Assembly (NCBI RefSeq): GCF_023101765.2
Contig: NC_064237.1
Coordinates: 1-64,000, forward strand
Length of the DNA: 64,000 nt
Direction: 5' to 3'
DNA from: Spodoptera frugiperda
Lineage: Eukaryota > Arthropoda > Insecta > Lepidoptera > Noctuidae
The notes beneath the pieces were generated by a model. That model saw only the letters and a program-made list of their open reading frames with translations. It made no database searches and was not told where the DNA came from. The translations under genes and the position numbers were made by a program. Below are positions 13,101 to 23,559 of this stretch, one piece after another (position 1 is the first letter of the stretch; every line of letters begins with the position of its first letter).

Positions 13101-16100
13101 CATCGCCGTGGATATTGTGTCGAAGCCAGCGAACAGGAACAACGCTGCCTGCGCTACCAGGTCTGTGTCGGTCCACTCTGTAGAATATAATTCAGAAAAA
13201 TATGAGGCCTACTAGAAATGTATACAGTTTTTTAGGATTACTTGTAAGAAAATCACGGTTTAATCACGTCTTGTAATTAATGGATAAAAGCTCTACTGCG
13301 AATCTTCTAATGGAGCGTGCGTGTGTGTATCTTGGTTAATTTCTTAATAAAATAAAAGAAATACAATAATAAATCAGATCACTTCCTCTATTCTGTTCTC
13401 TGTGATACAAATATGGATAAAATAAAAAATGGCCTCTTTTTTCTCTTATAATTTACAACTACTATTTTGTCAATGTCCGTTTTGACACATATACATACCA
13501 TAATTATGTGGTTTCTTCCCGATATGTGACTCTTCAACTGTTGCAAAGCCAGCGTCAGCGTCTTTACCTTCCTTCTCATGAGTGAGTTGTCCTGTACACA
13601 ATTATAAATCATTAGTTTAATTACGAGCAAAGTTACTTTTGTCTTAGAAGATTTATAGCTCCCTAGTAGGTCAACTGCTGGGCAAGAAGCCTCAGGTTTG
13701 ATTCCCGAGTCCGGCAAAGTATTACTGGGCCTTGTTTCGGTTTTTCGAAAATTTCTCAGTAGTAACACTGAACCTAGAATTGTGCCCAGTATTTGGCAAT
13801 AAGCTCCCTGTATTACACATGGTGAAACCATTGTAAAGCGGCATTACGGTGAAGTAGTCTGTTGTACTCCTTCGGGGATTGGCACCAGCGATTTATAAGT
13901 TGCACTCTACCTTTCTTAACTTCCATGAGGATGTTGATCATATCGTTCCTGACGATTTTGTTCTGCTCCCTGTTCTTCATTGTACCGAGGACCACATTCG
14001 TGAAGTAGTCTGTTGTCTCCTTTGGCACTAGTGAGAGTTGCATCATCTGAAGTAAGAGGAAGATGAGTGATTGCTCAGCTAAACCTACTATTGTTAATAT
14101 AGCTGACTGGGTGTGGAGAGTGGTTCGGTCTGTACTGTTTGACGCCAGTGTCAAATAATTAAATTGTCAGACAGTTTTCCTATGTAAACCGATTATGTGT
14201 TTAATGAAAGAATATTGCACAAAGAATATGGCACATTCCAATAGTATAGCTTTAGTTATAAAATATCCTCGACCAAAAGCGTGAGGTATTTCTAACGCCA
14301 AAGTTCTCCTCAAAAGATGACCAAAAAATGACAGAAGAGTAGTTTAATACTAAGGACATTGAGTACACTGCTTACCCCGGCCACGGAAGGGAACAGCCTG
14401 TAGAACATGACCTTCATGAACCTCCAGAAAGTAAACTTGGTGATGGCCTTGCTGTTCACGTAGAACTCACTGTCTGCCGTCAGGGAGTCCACCTTCAGGC
14501 CGAAGGCACACGAGGCGATGACGTCATTCGCGTACCTCGTCATCACTTCTTTACACTCCATGTCGTAGTAAGAAGCTGTGGGACAAATACTTAGGTATGT
14601 AGGTATCTACAGTCTACAGTATTGTTAACATTAAAGTGGTTTATCCATCACTATCAGCTTGTTCAGTCCACTATAGGCCATTGACCTCTCCAGAACTCTG
14701 TTGAACGCGACCGACCAATGAACCAGTGATTTATTAAGGTCATATATTATTTTAAAGTTAAATTATACTCTAAATAATAGATGAACTGCGTGTCCTTACT
14801 TCCAGAATCCTTGATCCTCTGTTTGAGTACTTTGATCATGTCCAAGCAAACCTCCTCCATGAACGGCACCATCAGCCGTATCTTGGAGCTGGTGAAGGCT
14901 GGGCTCATTGTAGACCGCATCGCCTTCCATTCATCTCCTGGAAAATTAAATAACGTTACTGGGATGAGAGAGAGATGTAAAGTATCTACACAACTTTCTG
15001 AGATAGAGAGAGAACTTTGGACCACGCACAATTTCTGACTTCTTCTAATTCTACTATCCAATAAAATTCAGTGCAAACCAAACCAAGAGACATTAGTATT
15101 GTCTGGAGATATTTGTAAAGAAGTTCCATTTGAAATCGTTTCACCAACGAGACCATCGGTGCAAAACAGGCTAAATATAAGTCTTTCTTTTTCAAAAGAC
15201 TAAAAAAGGGACATTAACGGGTCTTCTTGTGTCGTTCATTAACTGAAGTCTACGTAGATGACCTTGACGTCATGAATGTTGCAGAGACCAGCATCTGACA
15301 TAATACTCGTTGTTCAAGAACCGACATGTTGGGACAAGTTCGAAATCGCGTACAATTAGACTGTGCACTGGTAGTTGATAAGTTTAGAAAAAAATAACGT
15401 AATGAGTGGGAGAATGTAATGGTATGAGGTTTGTGTTCCTTTTAAATTCATCAAATTATTATGGCTCATTATCATTTATGTTATCGAGGGACCATAAGCC
15501 ATTTACAGTTTTCCAATAACGATGTTCTTACTAATCGGAATATAGGTAATAGGTTTAACGATTATTCCTAACCATTCCAACTTATATGTATACCTACATA
15601 ATTACCTAAAAAATGATTTCTTTCTGTCTTTCTTTCAATGTTCACTCACCATGCAGCAGCAGTAGACCTCTCCCGAACATAGGATCCAACTCGGAGGTGA
15701 AGCTGCGCCGGTCTATGAAGTGCTCGAAATCCTTCACAGTTACACGCTTCAACATCTCCAGGTCTCGGATGATCAGTATCGGAGTCATCATGTCGTAGTT
15801 ACCAACTATCCTGGAAACATTTGTAAGAAGAAGAGCTAATAATAAAGATGGAGGTAGAAAGAATGCTGCGATTATTTGTATATGCTTCAAAGAAGTAAGG
15901 GCTCGCGTTCATGAAGTTGATAATGCTGTGTACACGAGTCTTAGGGTTATAGAAAAAGAAGTTTTAGTTATAACTTTACTGTGAGTTCATTATTAATGTT
16001 TACCGTTTGACGAAGAACTCGACTAGTTTCAAGCCATGCTTGAGGCTCATATTCATGAGCAGCATTCCGACGACACACATGTGCTCCATAGTTACATTAG

Positions 16101-16348
16101 TGACTACTGACGATTAAAAAAAATACTTATAAAGACTAAACTTACTTGTCATCAGGGAAGGCATTGGTAACCTTCGCTATGAGATCAACGAAGTGCTCCT
16201 TCTGGAACATAACCCAGAAGAGGTTGCCGAAGAATGGGATAGTCGGCAGATGGTTGATGCCATCGCGGCGCAGGTAGCTGTAGGTTTGGCGCAGGTATAG
16301 CACTACGGCGGTGATGATCACTACCACCCACGTGAGTAGGAGCAACAT
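10163..16348 (-). CDS. CYP9A-a: divergent CYP9-family cytochrome P450, intact, opposite strand to the array
   Basis: Ten coding exons on the minus strand: 16348-16146, 15810-15650, 14937-14800, 14575-14376, 14046-13911, 13591-13499, 13177-12956, 12320-12220, 10934-10766, 10332-10163. All have GT/AG borders and the phases of the plus-strand paralogues; they total 1,593 bases, 530 residues plus TAA. Motifs: N-terminal membrane anchor, helix-C WKAMR, I-helix AGFDT (327-331), ExxR as EGMR (385-388), PERF (447-450), haem loop FGLGPRNCIG with Cys473. The product should be an ER-bound monooxygenase using NADPH-P450 reductase. It is the most divergent member (FPDDK instead of FPEER, one codon fewer in exons 4 and 6, a different B-C loop, MMQLSLVPKETTDYF at the exon 5 start), so it could be a CYP9A or a sister subfamily such as CYP9G. 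The start is fixed by an acceptor (TTTCCAG) two bases before the ATG. Introns 5, 7, 8 and 9 carry repeats. Confidence 0.88.
10465..10560 (+). repeat. Degenerate SINE fragment in intron 9 of CYP9A-a
   Basis: It has a B-box-like GATTCAATTCCCGGGTTAGA, then TTTCTCGAAATTCGTTGCAG and GTAGCACGGA, a diverged form of the SINE middle section at 13,690-13,780. It ends near a T tract. Confidence 0.45.
11408..11555 (+). repeat. Noctuid dispersed repeat R1 copy in intron 8 of CYP9A-a
   Basis: Contains CTCCCGCCTTGGGCGAGGCG, GAGGGAGTGTCAGACTCTTA, ACCACCCCGTTCCTA and GTAACCCGCTAAGACC in the family order. This and the copy at 18,143 are the best-preserved R1 copies in the window. Confidence 0.7.
11875..11985 (+). 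repeat. 3' part of a SINE (same family as 63,010), in intron 8 of CYP9A-a
   Basis: Contains GCATTGAGCAAGTGTGGTGA, TTAATGCTCAAACCTTCTCC and GCGAGAAGAGGCTTCGGTCA, matching the tail half of the full copy at 63,010-63,292 in the same order. The tRNA-like head is absent. Confidence 0.65.
12717..12865 (+). repeat. Dispersed repeat R3 (GCCGGTAAACGAGCAG family) in intron 7 of CYP9A-a
   Basis: Starts at GCCGGTAAACGAGCAGTCGG and continues through CCCGAAACACTAGAGGCG, GTGCGTTGTCGCTTATCGG and GGGTTGTCGAATAATTGGGG. Related inverted copies lie at 35,395-35,575 and 45,460-45,525. Confidence 0.6.
13640..13825 (+). repeat. SINE copy in intron 5 of CYP9A-a
   Basis: B-box-like GGTTTGATTCCCGAGTCCGG, then GCAAAGTATTACTGGGCCTT, TTTCGGTTTTTCGAAAATTT, CTCAGTAGTAACACTGA and the tail GCCCAGTATTTGGCAATAAG. 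It belongs to the family with copies at 7,343, 20,825 and 23,855. Confidence 0.7.
13829..13895 (-). pseudogene. Relic of a partial duplication of CYP9A-a exon 5, inside intron 5
   Basis: The stretch GTGAAGTAGTCTGTTGT at 13,849-13,865 is repeated exactly in exon 5 at 14,001-14,017, with weaker similarity on both sides (about 65 bases in all). In the copy the frame is broken by indels and a stop, so it cannot serve as an alternative exon. It lies between the SINE and the exon 5 donor. Confidence 0.6.
14640..14720. repeat. Possible degenerate dispersed-repeat fragment in intron 3 of CYP9A-a
   Basis: The stretch CATCACTATCAGCTTGTTCA then CCACTATAGGCCATTGACCT resembles the common moth motif of ATCATCATCAGCC followed by GTCCACTGCTGGACAAAGGC. 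Better matches occur at 27,392 and 33,240. Confidence 0.3.
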
Positions 16349-17131
16349 GGCTGGAAAGAAAGAAAAAAAACATAACTTCAAAGATCCAAAAATGAAATAA
16401 ATAATGTCATGATAATCATCGATCGATTTTAAGCTCTGTCACAAAGACATCGAATTGGAAATCTAATGAAGATACGTATTTGACAGTTAATGGTAGCTTG
16501 TTGTGCTGGTACGTAAGATGTAAACAACAATATGTTATGGCCGTGAATTTAAATATTACCATGGATTTGTGTGTAGGTGGATATTTCTGCGATGGAGTTC
16601 GTAATATATTTTTATAAATAAGTAAATTAACTATAAGTAAATTGTTGTACTTTACGAAGATTACAAAAACGTGGCGGATAATTGCATACAAGAAAATTAT
16701 GAATGATGATAATAATGTATAGTTGAGGTAATTAAGCAAATTGCAGTGATCTATTCATTGTTAGTAAACAAATTACATAGTAATAGAAGGAAAACCTGTC
16801 ACAAAGGTGAACACTGGTAGACTACAAACCGGCACTGCGCAAACACAGACAAGTGTACTGTATGTACCAAGTGACTAAATATTATGCAAACGAATATATT
16901 TAAAACCAAACAAAAGAACTTTTATCAACCATTAAAAGATAAAATGTACCAAAAAAGTACTTATTCAATGAAGCGAGACATACAATCCTCAAATAGGAGA
17001 TCGATAAAGCAAAACAAACAAAAATCTAGTGATAAAATAACAATCAATGACGTCATAAACGTGATTATTGTATTATGTAGTAAATGGACATGCAATGTAT
17101 TGGATAGTGTAACTTAAATCGTACGTCTTAC

Positions 17132-17231
17132 CTTATAAAATCGGAGAGCAAAATGTTTATGAACGGAACAACCGGCGTCTGTGGTAGTGTTCCGAGACTG
17201 ACTAGTGTGTGGCGCATCTGTCGTAATTATA
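17132..17231 (-). promoter_or_regulatory. Core promoter and noncoding first exon of CYP9A-a
   Basis: On the minus strand there is TATAATTA (17,231-17,224), then a GACAGATGCGCC block, then the arthropod initiator TCAGT with its A at 17,199, 32 bases after the TATA start. A donor (AAG|GTAAGA) ends the putative noncoding exon at 17,132. The acceptor two bases before the ATG gives a 5' UTR intron of about 780 bases. The same order of elements stands before CYP9A-c and CYP9A-d, which supports the assignment. Confidence 0.6.
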
Positions 17232-18142
17232 CAATAAATACATTGTATACTTGTATTTACTGATTACAGAAGTTATATAAATATAGTAGTACTTCCATAA
17301 GTTGTACTAAAGCTTCATGACTTACTTATTCCATTATCTCTCATACTTATGCCATTTTGACTTAGAAATTTTAGTTACTAGCCCTTTAAGCTCTAGCTTA
17401 ACACAAGAAAGTGATGAAATTAATATATTATTTATTGTAGTTACATGTTTCTTTGCTGCGTTGTCTCAAAGCAATTTAGGTACACAAAGACGGATGCACT
17501 TGTTAGTCTCCAATTTTATCTAGGACTCCCCTAGCCTTTGCGAGGAGTTTATTTTAGTTGTTGAGATGATTGAAAGACACAATAACAGGAAGTTTTAGCT
17601 CTAGTTGTAGTTGTACGCACTCTGGACTGTTGTAAAATTGCAATAAAGCAACAGACATGATGATTCTTTCAATAATCGATGACTTAACCATGTTTCCCAA
17701 CCATTCATTCATTGGAAGAGTCCATCGGATGATATTCCCTCTCAGAACCTCCTACTATAAACTTAAACTTCACATCTAAATAACTAAAAAGTAGACTTGG
17801 TTTTAACTTCTCCAAGTCCGTAATTGACTTAACTACAGGGGTTTAAGCTAAGTCGACCTGGATCTGTCAAGGAATTTTAGTTGTAATAGACTTTACTATT
17901 TTCAACTTATTTAAGATAAAAAAAGACTACATCATTTGGCACATTACATCACCTCGTCCTAATCCGGAACAAGAATTGTTGGATGCACAAAAAAGTCAGT
18001 GGGAAAGTGAACCGCGATACATTGCGCGGCAAACGGTCGCTTAGCAACTGTGCATGTGAAGGTGGTTAGGTCCCATCATAAAATAGCTGTATTTTGGCTA
18101 CACTGCTTTGCTTTGAGTTTTGTTGGAACTGTTAGAACTATT

Positions 18143-18332
18143 TTTTCTTAAGGGGGAAAATCATCTAATTATTTCTCCCGCCTTGGGCGAGGCACAAGGA
18201 AATGTCAGACCATTACTGATCAACAACAACTCCGTTCTTACTCCTAAGCCTTTTCGAGCTGGAGCCCCGGTTATCCCGCTAGGTAGTCCGCAACTCCGGA
18301 TTAGGCATCAGCCCTACTGGGCCCCATACTAT
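18143..18332 (+). repeat. Noctuid dispersed repeat R1, near-complete copy
   Basis: Contains AAAATCATCTAATTATTTCT, CCCGCCTTGGGCGAGGC, TCAGACCATTACTGATCAAC, CTCCGTTCTTACTCC, TTTTCGAGCTGGAGCCCCGG, CCCGCTAGGTAGTCCGCAAC and CTCCGGA, the fullest version in the window. Confidence 0.75.
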
Positions 18333-19394
18333 TAGTAGTACTAGATTTATTATCAATATAAAAATAATTTGACACGTGTAAAATATCTAAATCAATCTCT
18401 ATACCTATTACCTGATAAAGCACTTAACACTACTATCGGACGTGTTAAGTGTACTCTACCTTTGACTATACATATAGGTATATTACACAAGAATTACAAA
18501 GACGGACCTTATTTTCTGTGTACGATGTTGAGGTATAGTGTAAGAATTGCAATAGTGATGCAAACTATGAAAGTAGTTTAAGACGACAACGACCGCGCCG
18601 CGGTGACCGATTCTTTACAGCTGATTTAGTGGTAGATTCTAGGAAAATATGCTTTATTTGGAATATTATGTCAATAGTTTAAATAAAGAACTTGAAATAT
18701 TTGTTTATTATAGTTGACTATACTACTGAATTTTTCTTTTACATTTACTTTTCTTATTACAGTCTTCTCTGGACTTTTAAGAAGCTTTTTTATCAAATCA
18801 GTCAAGCTGTTTCCGAGTTTTACACTACAGATACAGATTTGGAGGTTATTTCTTTGCCTATCTTACACACCTAACATTACTTTGTCAATCCCTACCAATA
18901 ACCGTATAGAAACATTGTTTAAAGCAGTAGCATTGTAACTGTACTCCCTATTAATCGGCTAAATTCAATATTTAAAACATAATTATGTACTATTTTAAAA
19001 GTAAACAAAACGAAGTCCTATTTACCGTATCGACTGAGTCATAACAAACTCAACTAGTTATTCGTAAACAATTCTTTTTTTAGCATTTTGATCAGTGATG
19101 ACTATGCAAAAATAAAATTAGGCATTGCCGTATTATTGACATGAAATTATTGATAACAGGTGTAAATATAGAATCGATAACTATTCAGTTAGTATTTACG
19201 TGTGTTTCAGATGTTGTAAACATGATAGTGACAAAAATCTAGAGAGATAAAATGCTATTTTTACTTTGTTTTGTTTCAAATCCACAGAAAGATTAGATTG
19301 TTCACTAGCATGCGGCCTTTTGAAATGTCGATTCATAAAAGAATTAGTCAATATGTACATACATAATCTGACTATAAGTGGTGACCATAGGCCT

Positions 19395-19460
19395 ATTCTT
19401 ACATGGAGAAGGTTTGGCTCAGTTACCACGCTTGCTCAATGCGGGTTTACGATTTCAAAC
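19395..19460 (-). repeat. SINE tail fragment (63,010 family)
   Basis: Read on the minus strand it has GCATTGAGCAAGCGTGGTAA and GAGCCAAACCTTCTCCATG, matching the tail of the family at 11,875 and 63,180. Confidence 0.55.
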
Positions 19461-19750
19461 TTATAGCAAAAAAATTTTAAGGGCATGACTTTTGTAGCCT
19501 TTTGTGCAATGGTGTGCACAATGGGGTACAAGCACAGTATAAGAAAGTACTCAAAACGCACAGCTCTGTATATCCTTTATAAGTAAGTAGTAGTACGATA
19601 AGTAAAGTTGTGATGTCATATCAAATAACAATGAAAGAATATGTAACTGATAACAGCAATCACGCATTGTTGGTCGTGGCCAGTGTAGTGGATACGAGTA
19701 CCTAAGATATGGTGTTATCAACATTCACATGACCGTAACATCACGGTCAA

Positions 19751-19896
19751 TACCCTTAGTGTGAGTTTGGTTTAGGTTTAAAGCCATCGAAACGAAAGCT
19801 TCTGACTGGCCAGTTCGGATAAATCAACCAATCCGAACGCCGATCGCGCTCTCGTTTAGATTATTTTAAACGTAAAGCAAACTCATATTAAGGGTA
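19751..19896. mobile_element. Short MITE with ~30-base terminal inverted repeats
   Basis: The left end TACCCTTAGTGTGAGTTTGG and the right end, read in reverse complement as TACCCTTAATATGAGTTTGC, pair over about 30 bases with few mismatches. The element is about 146 bases and the ends are TA-bounded, as in TA-target MITEs. A perfect 8-base inner palindrome (GTTCGGAT / ATCCGAAC) sits in the centre. No transposase is encoded. Confidence 0.65.
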
Positions 19897-20824
19897 CTTA
19901 TTATGTAGGTACTCGTATTAACACTCGCAGTTTTTGTACGATACTGATTTTGTACAAAAATAATAATAAAATAATAGTTTGGTGCTGTTTGAAATCCTAT
20001 ACATGTTTGTTATTCCAGAAAGTCGAAGGGTACACAACTTTTGCCAACTAAGTACACAATTGATTGACTAGTTTTATATTCCGTCTCGGCAGGTGAGGGA
20101 TCCGGCCTGCGGACGACTTTGCGGGTTACCGGCGGGTCCGGGATTGCATTGCATGCATGGCAACATCAGGTTATAAACTAAGTCCTTGATACGAAAACTA
20201 GGGAGTAAACATTAGAAGAAAAAAAGAGAAAAAGACAAAAATAGGAATACTATTAAAATTATACACCCACACTCCACTTGGAAATTGTCAAACAAAAATA
20301 AATCAAAGATAACATTGAATTACAAAGAGGTTGCAAGAATGTTAGATTACTAACAATTTAATAACAATCATGTTCATGATGACTTGCACCTATTCAAGAT
20401 ATCTGGCTAATTGGTTGATTGTCGCATTTTGTTTGTAAATAACTTTGTAACGTAACTTTGTGATAACAAATGTTTTCCCCCGAAGTTTCGTGTTCGGTAC
20501 CTACTCTTCATGTTTGTTATTTTCTACAGCAGGTACAACATAGACAGGAGTTCTTTCAAATAACTACAACCCAGACAGGAGGTAATTATAATGTTATAGG
20601 TTTACTTGCGTAACTTTTTATTTGACGAGGAAAAGCCACTAGATGGCGTTAGTGGTGCGATTGTAGAGAAATTAAATGAGTAGAATGCACTGTTTTTTTA
20701 TAGTGGATCATCACTGTACCACATGCCTTAGGTGAAGGCGACTACTACACATTATTAGAAGCATCATCCACTTTTCACTAGTTATGTGAATCAGGTCCAT
20801 GTATTAAGGCATGATCTTATTGCA

Positions 20825-21090
20825 ATATACCGGTAGCAATTTTAGACTCTGTGATACTATTAAAATTTGCAATATGCATTCGATCATACCATCTGTATGT
20901 ACATGCCACTGTGCAATAAGCACTAATTTTTTTGCAATTTATGTTGTAAGTACCGTTCAAAACATAAATACTGTAGGGCACATTTCCCGACTCTGTGCTA
21001 CTACTGAGAAATTTTCCAAAAATCGAAAAAGGTCCACCACGAATTTATCCGACCCGAAAATCAAGCCCGAGACCAACGACCAACGGGGCA
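20825..21090 (-). repeat. SINE copy (7,343 / 13,640 family), minus orientation
   Basis: Contains TCTGTGCTACTACTGAGAAA, TTTTCCAAAAATCGAAAAAG and CCGACCCGAAAATCAAGCCC, i.e. the reverse complement of the middle and B-box parts of the family. Confidence 0.6.
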
Positions 21091-22284
21091 TTCTTGTTTT
21101 GTTACTTTAATATTAAGTATATTTAAAACGTTGTAAACAGAATAAATTGCGTTCTAAATAATTAAAGTCGTTAACGACTAAAATGAATCATTCGATATCA
21201 AACAGAAGTAAGTACCTATTTACTTAACTTCAAGCTGTTAAAGGGTTTAGGGTAGATATACTTATGATAATATTGTGCCAGGTGTCCTAATCATTGAGTT
21301 TACGAATCATGATGACTGCTTGAATATGAAGAATTATTTATCCCGTGATTAATGTTATCTGAAGAAAGACACTAAATTGCATACCTATGAAGCTCTAGGT
21401 ACCTAATGTAAAGCGATGTAAAACCTCATTAAAAGTCCCATGTAATAGGCGCTGAACCTGTTGCCATATACTGGGCACATATACAGAAATAAAATTAAGA
21501 TCCTCATTGCCCTCGTAATATACATACAATATGCCTTTAGTTAAATCTATTTCTAAGATTTTAGTTATTAAATCAGTAACATAAACATGCATAGCCTTCT
21601 AGCTATCAAGCTTATAAAAAAAAACAACATGCAACACCTTATGATTTAACTGTACAGATAAAACTGCATAGTACAATCGTATGCAGCCGCTATAAGTCAT
21701 GGGTATGTTAACTATTTCAGGAAAACCTTTACTTATCATGAACCCTACTAACGAGGTTTCAGAATACGAGTACTTTATCTTTATTATGCAGTAAACAACA
21801 ATGAAAAACATGTTTTTCTTCAAAAGTATTGCGGTTATGTTTTGATAAATTAACTAAATAATACAAAAAAAACCTTACTTCACAATATTGAACTTTATTG
21901 ATAAGTAAGATAATGATTAAAATCAAAAACATTATTTACAAACATTTGTGTTATTTTGTATTTACAAGTTATGTGAGGTCGAGTGGTTAGTAGCGGTTCA
22001 CTGAGCTATCATATCATACAATGAAGCATGTATAGTATTACAATAACAGTAATGTGGTTGACTAAAGGTAACATAAACATGCGTTAAATACTCTTTTAAT
22101 GATTTGAAATAAAGTTTTGACTGCACGGTTGGCGCGGTGGCTGGGCAATTACTAGCTTCCGTGCTACGTGTAGCAGATTCTCGCACGGAGGAACTCTTTG
22201 TGTAATTCACAAGTCATGTGTATGAGAAATTGTATGTTTGTATATGCACCCACGACACAGGAGAAAATCATATTGTCCGTTACG

Positions 22285-22998
22285 TTAAATAAATAATCCA
22301 AGTTGTCTTTATCCTCGATAGATGGCGTTGGGATCGAAATAGATCGCGCTATGGTTTCGTTACATTCATTTGGTTGGGTATCGGCCGAGCGCTTCGGTAC
22401 TATCGTAGAAAAAGTGTATTATCAGTCGTATGATTATTTGTCTGTAGTGGTCCTGCTGTTTCGTATATTCTAAATTGGTTTCGTTGTATTTGTCAATTAA
22501 TAAGTTTATTTGTTGGGTAAAAGTTTCCTGGTTTTTTGGTTAAACTATTTAACGTAGGTTTAGTTTGATATCGATTATTAGTAGTTACTGTAGTTAGTTT
22601 TTTTAATAAAATTGTAAGTCTAATTTATAAATTAATTAGATTAGATTTAAGTCGTTTCTTTTAAATTATTTAGTTTAAGCTTGGTTATTATAGCATAGAG
22701 GATAGGTTGTAATATAGTTTCTTTTTTAATTGTTATAAATTCGTAATTCGTAGCTTTCTTTAGTTTTAAGTTAGTTTAAGTCCGTTTTTAAAGTATTTTT
22801 TCAATGCCCTAAGTGAGTATACATCTATTAAATTCAAACGCAGAGCTCATTATGTTGATTTTTGAAGAGTTCCCTGGAATATCTTCCACATCTCATTTTT
22901 GAAGAGATCCCGCGAGATCGGGAACTATGTGGTTAAAACCAAAAATTTGCCGGAAGTCACTATTCCACGCGAACGAAGTCGCGGGCAAAAGCTAGTAA
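22285..22998 (+). repeat. Dispersed repeat ending in CGCGGGCAAAAGCTAGTA
   Basis: The left boundary is estimated near ATCCTCGATAGATGGCGTTG. The right end GAACGAAGTCGCGGGCAAAA GCTAGT is the common moth repeat tail also seen at 8,520 and, inverted, at 41,630. The body is AT-rich and has no ORF. Confidence 0.5.
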
Positions 22999-23187
22999 CA
23001 AATACGCTTTAAATATTTCTATAATACCTATTGTACATTAGTGTATGTGTTGAGCAGCATTGACTTAGGGAAAAATCTTTAGCAGATCTTAGATTTTATT
23101 TACATAATAGGATAATTAAGTGGGTGGGAAACATAGTTTATCCGTTGCTTAATTGGTAAACTGCGTTTTAATATTTATATACGTAAT

Positions 23188-23222
23188 TATAATTTAGTAC
23201 CTGTAGACACCACAAGCAGTGT
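23188..23222 (+). promoter_or_regulatory. Possible core promoter of CYP9A-b
   Basis: TATAATTT at 23,188-23,195 is followed 30 bases later by GCAGTGT with a GTAGACACCAC stretch between, a weak echo of the GACAT..GCGCC..TCAGT arrangement of a, c and d. Spacing fits but the initiator is poor and no clear first-exon donor follows. Confidence 0.3.
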
Positions 23223-23559
23223 CTGATACACTGTGATTGTACGATTAAACATGGATACGATTACGTAATTCAGTTTCATTATTATGTCCTTGGTGGTTGT
23301 CATTTGGGAATTTGTTAGTTAATCATTAATCAGAGTAATGTGGTTAAATATTTATTTGTTTACGTCCAGAGAAAAGGTTTGATAGTGATGGCATGTAGGT
23401 ACTACAACTAAATGCAAAAACCTTTTTTGCTACTCATATGGAGTGTAAATAACAACTGCTTAGTCAAAAAACAATATCAGGTGCTATCTTTTTCCAAGAT
23501 TTCTCGAAGTCCAAACGAGTTTGAACTTAATAAAATAGAACCTACAATTGTCATTACAG

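Larger units (their letters stand above)
17232..23187. other. Divergent intergenic region between CYP9A-a and CYP9A-b
   Basis: About 6 kb between two P450 genes transcribed away from each other. It should hold distal regulatory DNA of both, but I recognise no coding exon, only the repeats listed separately. A short TTATTTAAGATAAAA motif at about 17,907-17,921 resembles the GATA block upstream of CYP9A-e. Confidence 0.5.
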
